Of a stretch of DNA of 64,000 bases, positions 36,520 to 55,000 are shown piece by piece. Origin of the DNA: Haematococcus lacustris. Its lineage: Eukaryota > Chlorophyta > Chlorophyceae > Chlamydomonadales > Haematococcaceae. The stretch lies in assembly GCA_030144725.1 (NCBI GenBank), contig JASKMD010000019.1:4558985-4622984 (forward strand), given 5' to 3'. The notes under the pieces are model-generated. The model had not been told where the DNA came from and ran no database searches. It saw only the letters and a program-made list of their open reading frames with translations. Numbering within the stretch: position 1 is the first letter of the stretch; every line of letters starts with the position of its first letter. Position numbers and translations under genes: made by a program.

Positions 36520-38110
36520 CTCATGGCTCTGTGACAGCCCCCTCGTCCCTCACTAGGGCCTCCATGTGAGCCGGACCACGGCTCTGTGACAGCTTGGCTC
36601 GACCCCAGAGACCCCTGGCTAGCGCCTCTAGCTCCTGCACACTCTGTGTCTCAGCCTCTGGACAGCGCTCCAGCCTCCGCCCACACTGCACGATGCACCA
36701 GGCATACAAGGCGGGGTGGCGTCATGGTAGAGGCACCCCAGGTGTGGTGACGAGACGCAGGGAGGGGGGCACAGGGTGCAGGCCGTGACGCAACCAACCT
36801 TCCCTTCCGACCTGCTGCCTCCCTCCCTCCCCTGGCCCAGCCCCCCTTTCCCACTGCCTGGTCCAGGCTTGCTGGACTAACGCCCCAGTCACTGCTGGGG
36901 CCTCCCTAGGCCGAAGGCACTTGCCTTGTGCCACACCCCAGGCGGCCTCATTGGCTGCCAGGGTGGTTTTCTGCCTATGTCCACATGCTTCCCGTCTCTA
37001 TGTCGGCATGAGTGAGGCGGCCTCACTGGCTGCCAGAAGTGAGGGAGAGAGGAGAGTAAAGAAGAAGGAGGAGGAGGGGAAGAAGAAGAAGAAGAAGAAG
37101 GGAGGAGGAGAAGAAGGAGGAGAAGGAGAAGAGTGCTCCGACGTGAGGACCGGCGTGCATCAAGGGAGGAGCTTCCGCCTGGGGCACTGCCTGCTCCCAC
37201 CACCACCTAGATGGAGTGGCTGCCTGGTGGGTGTATACGCCCTGCAGCGGGGTGCTGGCAGACGGGGCAGCGGCCAGCTGCTGCAGCTGAGGCTGATGGC
37301 TGCAGTCCACAGCTGTGTGGTGTGGTGGGCCAGGTGTCGTCCAGCTGCCCTGCGCCTCCACGGCGCCCTGCTCCCTGTGAACTGGTCCTGGCTGCCTGCT
37401 CCAGTGGCAGCTGGCTCATGGCAGGGTGCCGGGCTCCATGGACTGCTCCACTGCTTGTGTCATGCCTGGGTCGCTCACCAGCAAAGGAGCAGCGTGGCAG
37501 TGGCTGTGGCTGCAGCTGGCTCATGGCAGGGAGCCGCAGTGCCGCAGTGCTCCAGGTGCCTGGCGAGAGTACGGCATGGACCCAGCGCAGACCCCATCCG
37601 TGTGGCTGATCCAGGCTCAGGCTCAGGCTATCAGTGTGTGGCTCAGGCTGGCGCTTCCAACTGGTGCCAGCATGCCTTGAAGCACCTTGGCACCCCAGAC
37701 CTTGCTGCAGCTGCCGTGGCGCTGCTGCCTGCCCACCGGCACAGCTCCTCCTCTGCAGCATCTTCACTCGCTGCTGCCATGCTCCCTCCGCACTGGCCCC
37801 TAACCACCCTAGCACCCTAACCACCCTAGCACCCTACCACTCGCCCTGCTGAGGCACTGAGGCCCCCTGTGTTGTCAGTGGGGCCAGCACCGGCCTCTGC
37901 CGGCAGGCCAGTGGCGGCAGCGTCACAATGGGAGCTGGGTTGCTGTCCTTATAAGCCACGCTTCAGCTCCCGCTGGCCCTCCCTGCCCAGCCCCCACCCC
38001 ACCCCTGCCCCCTTTGGCACCTCCAAACATCAAGCCACAGAGTCCTGTCGCTCTGCGGTGATCCAGCCCCATTGTCCCTCACTAGGGCCTCCATTTGAGC
38101 CGGATCAGAA
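36520..38110. repeat. Dispersed-repeat debris with paired MEALVRD-encoding segments
   Basis: A 36-bp segment at 36543-36578 recurs in the same orientation at 38072-38107 with about three differences. Read on the minus strand the copies encode AHMEALVRDEGAVTEP and AQMEALVRDNGAG. At 36525-36592 the motif GGCTCTGTGACAG also recurs 54 bases apart, suggesting a partly tandem 54-bp (18-codon) unit. Near 37164-37205 a short stretch matches one near 6652-6690. The region 37380-37560 repeats GCAGCTGGCTCATGGCAGGG. These look like pieces of a dispersed transposon-related family, not a host gene. Confidence 0.45.
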
Positions 38111-38313
38111 GTACCTACTAGCAGCCACTAGCAGCCACTAACTGACCCGACTCAAACAGTGTTATTGGGCTGTGTGGAGTAAACCCAGTGCACATGGCAC
38201 ATGAGCCGCCTACCACCTACAATATTGCCTGACCCGAGGGCTATGATGTGGAGTTGGCATGACCTGCATGTACTAATTGTAAGCTGATGACAGCTCAACA
38301 AAGGGGGCACACA

Positions 38314-38470
38314 TCACTGTGCCTCAGCAGGCTGCTGCTCCTGCTCCTGGGCCTTTGGTGGCTTGTCTCGCAGTCGCTTGTAGCCCAGGCCAGGGTACTC
38401 CTTGCCCTTGGCTGGCAGAGCTCCCTGGTCAGGCCAGTAGCACAGCTCCAGCGGCCGCCACCTGCTCATC
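38314..38470 (-). pseudogene. Fanzor/TnpB-like C-terminal fragment, copy 2
   Basis: The minus-strand frame reads SRWRPLELCYWPDQGALPAK followed by EYPGLGYKRLRDKPPKAQ and stops at 38314. It aligns with the SMQRPLELC...EYQQGY..YKRVNDRLPK segment at 14 kb. The upstream RuvC-III-like motif is damaged or frameshifted. This is clearly a repeat-family remnant; the family name is inferred. Confidence 0.45.
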
Positions 38471-40312
38471 AGCCCCACGCCACCTTGGGGGTGGCATGGT
38501 CCGGGTGAAGCCTGGGTGGCGAGCTGGGAGTCCACACTGGGCCCCATGTGGGGAGGGCGGCTGTGCTCTGCTGGGGTGTGGGGTGTGGGTGCACCTGGCC
38601 CAGGGTACCTGGGCTGCTGCGCCCAGCTGCAAGGCCGTCAGCTGCAGGCTGCATCCCCAGATTGACCTGTAGGGCAGGGCAGCGTGCAGGAGGCAACATG
38701 TAGGTGTGCATGTTTACTCCAACAAGAGTAACACCGGCAGCTGACTGGTTGCAGCGTGAGCTCCGTTCCTGCGTCTCCGTTGCATCTGTAGGGCAGAACT
38801 GTTCGACTATAGCTCCCTCGCTTCAGCTTCATGAATGCACGCTTGATGCCTACAACCCCATCCCCGGTAGGGGCAGGCCTGGCTGGTGCTTGCTGAGTCA
38901 CCCAGTCTCCTTACCTGCCGTGCTGCCTGGACCCGTGCTGCCCGGACCCCTGCTGCTTGGCCCCTCACCTGGTGCCCGGGAATGTCACTGTGGCAGGGCA
39001 CTTTACCAGGGCCTTCAGGGCCTGCAGCCTCACTTGGAACTGGCTTACGGGATGCAGCGCAACAGAGTGAGATGCCAACAACCACGATGGCCAGGGCGAC
39101 AAGGCCTCCTCCAAGCGCTATGACGGAGGTGCTGTGGTCTGTATGCACAGGAGGGGGCGTCGACAGCTGTATGGCATGGGTGTGGGCATGTTCCTTTCTG
39201 CTGTATGTTTTCGGGGCGGTTCCCCTGGCCTATCACCAGCTTGCAGGAGCCACGGAGGCGATGCTGTTAAAAGGCGGCACAGCAAAGCAGTGGATGTGAA
39301 GACGTAGGACGCGGTTCTACCTGTCACCCATAGTCCGAAGTCCACGGGCATGTCGGTCAACTTTGGTATTCGCTCCACGGAGCAGCCCGTGCTGATGACG
39401 GAAAGCCAGCATAAACCATGATATGCAAGCTACGCAGCCGGGGAGGGCAGCCAAGTCGCCCGTGTGTCGCCCATGCAAGGCTTAGATTGTTGACATCAAT
39501 ACAAGTGATGTTGACCTACTCAATCATGTGAAGCACACATCGAGGCTGCTCAGCTACCTCCCTCATCACCCCAGCGGGCAAAAAGCACCAGCGCGAAGGC
39601 GTGGGTTGCATGGGAGTGCACATTACATGGGCTGCATAGGCTGTGTCCGCCTACAGACAAACAAAACTCATCCAACATGGAACAACACGTTTGACTGTGG
39701 GTTATCTTACTCAGCTACTCCAATCAAGTTGAAGCATCCTCGGTCGCACCCTTGATGACTACAGCCCCCACTCCGGTGGCATTTTCCCACTAAACCACTG
39801 GGCACCTCACCAAATTAAACAGCTTTTTGCTTGAAAAGGCTTACAAGTTGTAAACTACAACCTGCTCAAAACAGGCAAACAACCAACCCTAGAGTTCGCC
39901 ATGGCTCTTGGACTGGGGAGGGAGAGGTTCTTCCCATGGCCTTTTACCTACACTATTGCCTGCCCTGTTCCATGGGATTTGTCCATGCAAGCTTATGGGT
40001 GGCTCCGGCATTCCCAACATGGGGTGGGTATAACAAGACTATTCCTCACCAGCCCACCGGGCAAGAAGTCCTAGCGCACAGGCGAAAATCATAGGACCCC
40101 CACAAGGTACCCCAACAAGGGTTCCGTCTAAATGAAATACAGTTTCCATGCACACTGCATGGGCATTTTGTAGCTACACTATTGCCTGCCCCTGTACCAT
40201 CAGGACAAACATGGCCTGACAGAAGCTGACAACAGCTCCAACATGGCGCAAACAACAGTGCCCCTAGCACACACTACTGTGCCACAGGTTGGGCCTATTG
40301 TGGACGGTCTCA

Positions 40313-40466
40313 CAGCCGCTTGCAGACCAGGTCGTTGCACTCCTTGGGCTTGTCTAGCAGCTCGGGCAGCCCAGGCCAGCAGCACAGCTCCTGCGGGTGC
40401 CCCCTGCTCCTCACAAGTGCTGCATCTGCAAAGTCGCAACGCAGTCCCTGTCACTGTCTGGCCACC
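40313..40466 (-). pseudogene. Fanzor/TnpB-like C-terminal fragment, copy 3
   Basis: The minus strand reads WPDSDRDCVATLQMQHL, then a stop and a frame change, then HPQELCCWPGLPELLDKPKE and CNDLVCKRL before a stop. The DRDCxA-type motif followed by the xELCxW block matches the other copies. Frameshift and stop show that it is dead. Confidence 0.45.
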
Positions 40467-40721
40467 TGCACGGCTGTGGTGCATGGGGGTGGGCTTGGTA
40501 GCCATAGCCATTGCCTTTGGCCTTGCCTTCGCCCTAGGAAGGCTCAGGCTGCCTGCTGAGCCCACAGGTCCAGATGCGCCTAGGTTCAAGAGACGACGTC
40601 CAAAGTGGTGTTGATGTGTTGCGGGTTGGCCACCAGGGAGGGTGTCTCACGAGCTTCGTTCAGGCCGCCGGGCCGAAGGGTGTCATGTACGATGCCCCTT
40701 GATGAACCAGGCCACCCCTAA

Positions 40722-40912
40722 GGCTCATGGCAGATGGGTGGACAGCGACTGTAACTCAGCCCTCAGCCTCTGGCGCAGGGGAGGCCCCATGGCGCCCAGT
40801 GGAGCTGTGCTGGTCGCTGCCGCATCTTGCCCTTGAATCAAGTTCGACCTGTCCAGCATCTAACTGTGCAGCTCGGTTATCACTAGCAGCTCTGACTCCT
40901 AATCCCACAATC
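40722..40912 (+). pseudogene. Fanzor/TnpB-like C-terminal fragment, copy 4
   Basis: The plus strand reads GRWVDSDCNSALSL, then after a frame change APWRPVELCW and further degenerate sequence. It carries the same Asp-x-Asn motif followed by a WRPxELCW block as the other copies, in the opposite orientation to copies 2 and 3. Confidence 0.45.
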
Positions 40913-41437
40913 TAGCTCACGGCTGCTGGTGCTGCCGCTGCTGAAGTGCTGATGCTGTATGAAGGGGCCGGCCGGGGGGGGTGGATCGGGGGCAGCAGGG
41001 GTGGGAGAGGAGGGCTGGCGAGGGGCCATGTGAAGGGCACGCACATCTGACATCACCCTGTCCTGGTCAGAACCTGTCATTAGCTTACAACACCGTTTTG
41101 TAGTGGTCCACAATTAGTGTGCACGACGGCAATGAGGACGTATGCCTGCGCCAAGTAAGATGACAATCTGCGGCAAACGCAGCTTTTATACTGTCCGTTG
41201 TCACACAGTGCGCTGTCCGTCCTTTGACAGCAGTTGCATTTGATGACGCGTCCTTAGCTGCTGGTTAGCTCCAGACCAGTGCTGGGCGATTGGGTAATAA
41301 TGTAATAAGTCGGTAATAATCCAGCGCAAAAAACGGTAATAACTCGAAAAAACCGTCCTCAAAATCAGTGAACTTTATTACATCGGTAATAGCTCCACCG
41401 CCCGTCTGGTACTCCGCTTATTACTTATCCCCCAACA

Positions 41438-41752
41438 ATGTATCCCATCTTCCGCAAACCCCAAAGCGTCTGGTACTCCGCTTATTACGTATTACAGCTC
41501 AGCGAGTTCTGCAAGGCAGCCACAATGCTAATTGTGACAGTCCCAGGCTCAGTGGAGGAGGAGCGCTCCTTTTCTGCCATGAACTTCATCAAGGACGAGA
41601 GGCGCAACAGCCTCAGTGCCAACCTGTCCAGCACTTTGCGTGTGTACCTTGACAAGACCTTCACCCTCAAGACGTTCCCCTACAAAGAGGCCATTGATTA
41701 CTGGATGGCTGGGGCATCTACCAGGGGCCGTTACCTAGGGCACAGGGTCTAG
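41438..41752 (+). pseudogene. hAT transposase C-terminal (dimerisation) remnant
   Basis: The 104-residue frame contains VPGSVEEERSFSAMNFIKDE followed by RRNSLSANLSSTLRVYLDKT, matching the C-terminal dimerisation region of hAT transposases (xxxERxFSxMxxIKxxxRNxLS). The N-terminal zinc finger and catalytic core are absent. A direct repeat of GTCTGGTACTCCGCTTATTA at about 41405 and 41468 marks the left edge of the retained part, which may be a deletion or duplication junction. The frame runs into the minisatellite just downstream. Confidence 0.8.
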
Positions 41753-42105
41753 GGCTACAGCCCAGCCTGTTGCATGCTGACCCACTAGGGCTAGGGTGTG
41801 GGGCTACAGCCCAGCCCTGTTGCATGCTGACCCACTAGGGCTAGGGTCTTGAGCTACAGCCCAGCCTGTTGCATGCTGACCCACTAGGGCTAGGGTCTTG
41901 AGCTACAGCCCAGCCTGTTGCATGCTGACCCACTAGGGCACAGGGTCTAGGGCTACAGCCCAGCCTGTTGCATGCTGACCCACTAGGGCTAGGGTGTGGG
42001 GCTACAGCCCAGCCCTGTTGCATGCTGACCCACTAGGACACAGGGTCTGGGGCTACAGCCCAGCCTGTTGCATGCTGACCCACTAGGGCTAGGGTGTGGG
42101 GCTAT
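41733..42105. repeat. Minisatellite of about 49 bp inside the hAT element
   Basis: Seven to eight units share CTACAGCCCAGCC, GTTGCATGCTGACCCACTAG and a variable GGGTCTAGG/GGGTGTGGG linker. The array starts at the stop codon of the transposase remnant and ends before the AT-rich right end of the element. Confidence 0.9.
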
Positions 42106-42423
42106 GTGGGATGTATTGCATCCAGGTCCTACAAGGGAGTATGCTGTAATTGTATAGAGTTAATTGGCGATTTTTGCGGTTTCTTTTGGTGTGTATTTAA
42201 TAACCAATTAATAAATTAACTATTGTATATTAAAAGTAATAAAAAACTATTGTTTTGATGTTTTTTATTACACTGAGTAATACGTCTTTGGCGAATCGCC
42301 CAGCACTGCTCCAGACCTGCAGCGAACCTGCAGCGGACTGCTCCAGACCTGCAGCGGACAGCTTACAGTGCGTCCGCAGTCGTCCTGGTTAGCCAGCTCA
42401 TAACAACTAGTCACAGCAGGGCC

Positions 42424-42720
42424 GTGGCCGCAGCAGCATGGCAGCAGCAGCAGCATGGCAGCAGCAGCAGCGCAGCAGCAGCAGGGCAACAATGGCAGCA
42501 GCAGCAGGTCAGCAGTAGCAGCAGCAGCAGCAGCAGGGGCAGCAGGGCAGCAGCAGCAGCAGCAGGGCAGCAGCAGCAGCAGCCGCAGCAGGGCAGCAGC
42601 AGCAGCAGCAGGGCAGCAGCAGCAGCAGGGGTAGCAGGGCAGCAGCAGCAGCAGCAGGGCAGCAGCGGCAACAGCAGGACAGCAACAAGGGCAGCAGCAG
42701 CAGGGCAGCAGCAGCAGCTG
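42424..42720. repeat. CAG-rich (GGCAGCAGCAGCAGCA) imperfect repeat
   Basis: Imperfect CAG/GGCAG repeats, upstream of the prolyl-tRNA synthetase gene. Frames give poly-Gln/Ser/Ala without other content. GGTTAGCCAGCTCATAACAA occurs on both sides, at about 42387 and 42742. Confidence 0.85.
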
Positions 42721-43221
42721 CCTCAAAGCATCAAAGTCCTGGTTAGCCAGCTCATAACAACTAGTCACAGCTAGTCACAGCGCATTCACAAGGCATGACA
42801 ACCATTCGTTCTGGCACTGGCAGCAACCAACGACCATATACCTGGCATCCTGTCCCTTGGCTGAGATATGTTGCATAGTTGTTTTGCATGTGTGTTTGTG
42901 ATATGTAGCCTAGGGCCAGACTGATGCTTGCTGATGCGCATACTAGCTGATGCGCACTCTAGTCTGGGACTTGTCGCCGCAGGCGAGCAAACAGCAACGA
43001 GCGGCAGCAGCAGTGACCCAGCCCGCATGAATAGCTCGGACGGATGCCTGAACCACATCGGATTCGCGTTGCTTGCGACTGGTTACAGGAACAGCGGCTT
43101 CTACTCGCTGTGACGGTTCGTGACATTCCGCTTTGCGTGTGACTACGCTTTCCACATGCACACATTTCATGCGAGACAACCTGCATCGCTTCCCCTGCCC
43201 TCAGAGGTCGGCCATCCGACA

Positions 43222-51932
<8,711 letters not shown>

Positions 51933-51977
51933 TGTCGCCATTTGCGCCGCGGGCATTGAGCTTCTACATGTCGCCCC

Positions 51978-51982
51978 TTACA
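51978..51982 (-). terminator. Candidate polyadenylation signal TGTAA for LCB1
   Basis: TGTAA on the minus strand lies about 70 bases after the LCB1 stop. TGTAA is the standard polyadenylation signal in Chlamydomonas-type algae. It falls upstream of the end of the convergent synthetase mRNA. Confidence 0.45.
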
Positions 51983-52052
51983 TGCAAGCCCTGTCCACAT
52001 CCCCTCCACACAGCTTCACCATATCTTTCATCGCAGCCTGCTCAGCGTCGCA

Positions 52053-55000
52053 CTATCCGAGTATGCTCTTAGCAGCTGCCTTGAGTGCAGACACCACCGC
52101 TGTAATGTCCGCGTCCTCCAACGCCGAACTGCAGCACAGTCGTATCGACGGCCGGGGTTTCGTCCGCTCAATGGCTGCGTACTGCGGCACCGCTACCAGC
52201 ACCCCGGACTTCTGCAAGCACGAAGTGCCACCCGTCACCCACACCCAGGGCGGGCGCACATCGCACACCACAGGCTCGTCGCCAGCCCAACCCACACCTC
52301 GACGACCCGCAGGAGCCAACATCGGCCCTCCTGCAGCTCTGTAAACGGCGAAGCCCTCCTCGCCAATGCCTAACTAACGACTCCAACACGCCACCCCACT
52401 GGGCAGTGCTGGGTCGGGCTGATTGGAAGGAAACAAGGCTGTCGCACATCAACACACAGCACCTGTGAGTGCCCTGCGCTTTGGCTTCCCACTCACATGC
52501 AATGCATGGTCTGCAATGCGCTGCAGCAGGGACTGGGCTGTCGCCCGGTCCTTCGGCGCTTGGGTCAGGTGCAGGTGTATGAGCGGTGACACCTCCGTCC
52601 CGGGCCCCTCCACCAGCTTGAAGGCTGCAGGGCAGGAAAGGTAGGCAGGCGTACAGGCTGAGGCAGGTGAGGTGTGCCTGGCAGGTGTGGCGTGCAGGCT
52701 GTGAGGGCTGCAGCACAGCAGGCAAGGCAGGCGGGTGTGCACTGCATGCGGGTGCCATGCACTGGCCGCGCTTGCACATCATGTGCACAGGGGAGGCACA
52801 GCAGGCTGCAACAGCTTACCCTCTGCTGCTCATTGCCTCTACACAGTCCACATAACCCAGCCAGCCACCCAGTCTCCAACCCAGCAAGTCAACCCACCCA
52901 GCAGACCTCCCTACGCCTTGTCTCCATGCAAGTCTCCATGCAAGCCTTTGTACCCCTTGTCTCCATGCAAGCCACCCAGCCCCAACAGGCTGGCTATGAG
53001 TATGGATGTGTTGAACACTTGACCTTGATGACTTAGCAAGAGGTGCTGGGCTTAGAGCACTCTACCTGACCCTCCTCCCTTGCAGCGCCCAGCTCTCCCA
53101 CACACCCTGCCTCTTCATCCTCTACACCCAGGCAACCACCTCAGGCCCCCCCCTCTCCCCTGCCAACTGCCTGAACCCCCTCGTCCAGCTCTAACCCCCC
53201 CCCCCCCACACACACCTGCCAGCTGCCTAAGCTCGCGACGCAGTGCCCCAGCGTTGCTCCGCAGCCGCGCCAGTAGCGGCGCACCAGAGGTCTTCAGTGT
53301 AGCCAGCGCTGAGCTAGCGGCCACGGCCAGGTAGGGCGGCAGGGAGGCGGAGAAGCAGTAGCCGCTGCCGCTGAGGCGCTGGTGCTCCACGGTCTGTGGC
53401 CAAAGGGGCCGGGCCAGGGGGGCAGGGGGGGCAAGGGGGTCAGGGGGGGCTAGGGGTCAGGGGGGGCAAGGGGTCAGGGGGGGCAAGGGGGGCAAGGGGT
53501 CAGGGGGTCAGGTTCAAGGGGGCAAGGGGGGGGGCGAGGTGGGCTTGCTCAGGGGCTTAACAGGGGCAGGAGGGCGGATGCCTGGGCAGAGGCCATGCAA
53601 GGGCAGGGCAGCGAGCAGATAGGGGTGGGCTCAGTCTACACAGTTCAGACCAGAGGGCAGGGGGAGCCTGGTGCAATTGTGCACAAGGCAGAGGGGCAGG
53701 GTGCAGGTAAGGGGTGCCACCCTGGTTCCAGTCATGCAGCATTGCTCATCACAGGTGCGCTGCCCCTGGCCCTTGCCCTGCCTGCTTGCTGATCCTTCGT
53801 TGCCGACTCCTGCCACCCACACTCTCCCTGCCCCTCACCTTCTTGCCCTGACCCAGCTGCTGCTGCTGCCAGTCCCACCACACGCTGCCAGTGGCTAGCT
53901 GCCCCACTGGCTGGCTCAGCCACCCGCCTGCTGCTGCTCTGCATGGCCTGCCATCACCAAGGGACTTGCCAGTAAGGAGTCCTGACCTACCTGTGCCCGT
54001 TTCTCATTTCACTGTATTTCCCATTTATCCTTTTCATGCATTTACCCATGAAAGATGAAGAATTAGAGACGAGTGCCAGAGCTGGGTGACTAGCCTCAGT
54101 GCACTAAGACTGAGGACACAAAAGCCAGGAGCAGTGGCATAGCAAGGGCGGAGCAGGTAGGCTCCGTCTACTCCCTCTGCACCCCGTGTCTAATGGTGTT
54201 GCCGGGAGGTGTGCAAGTAATGGGTGCAGGGGCAGGGGGAGGGGGAGGGGCAGGGGGAGAGGCAGGGGCAGGTAGAGGGGCAGGGGCAGGGGCAGGGGCA
54301 GGGGCAGGGGCAGGGGCAGGGGCAGGGGCAGGGGCAGGGGCAGGGGCAGGGGCAGGGGCAGGGTGCAGGTGAGCCCACCACCTCAGGGACCAGGTCCTCA
54401 TGGGTGGGTCGGAAGGTGATGGTGCCGTGCTGATGGTTATGGTGAGGGGCAGGGGCAGGGGGAGGGGCAGGGGGATGGGGATGGGCAGGGGTTAAGAGCA
54501 GGGTGCAGGTGAGCCCACCTCCTCAGTGCCCACACAAAACCCCCCCACACTGCCCAGGCTGTTGCCCAGGGAAGCGCACACCACATCCACCTGCAGCCAG
54601 GCCAGGTGCAAGGGCCCCCTTATATCCACATCCACAGCAAGCAGCTGCAGCAACAACGGCAGCGGCGACAGCAGAAGCAGAAACTGTTGCAGCGGCAGTG
54701 GCTGCTGTGCTAGCAGCAGTATCATTGAATGCAGCAGCAACAGGTAGACGACGTTGGAACCTAGGGGTCCTCCGACTGCTCCTTTGCACCTGCTGCTGCT
54801 GCTGCTGCCGGCGAACCCGCTGCTGGGCAGACTAGCTAGACTAGGTTGCCTGGCTGGCCACCGGCCTTGCAAGCTGCCTGGCCTACTGCCCATCCCCTGC
54901 CTCCCTCCCCCTGCCCCTCCCCCGCATGCCCCTGCCCATCCCCCTGCCTCCCTGCCCTGCCCCTGCTGCCATTGCAGCCCGTACAGCCTGTGCTGGCAGC

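Larger units (their letters stand above)
41277..42308. mobile_element. Non-autonomous hAT-family DNA transposon with intact ends
   Basis: The element starts CAGTGCTGGGCGATT and ends with its exact inverted complement (AATCGCCCAGCACTG at 42294-42308), a 15-bp terminal inverted repeat. It is flanked on both sides by the 8-bp duplication CTCCAGAC (41269-41276 and 42309-42316). An 8-bp duplication, CAGxG-type ends and a transposase C-terminus are the hallmarks of hAT elements. Multiple subterminal GGTAATAA motifs near the left end could be transposase-binding sites. At 1032 bp it is far too short for a full hAT transposase, so it must be mobilised in trans if at all. Its AT-rich ends contrast with the host DNA. 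The perfect duplication and inverted repeats suggest recent insertion. Confidence 0.92.
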
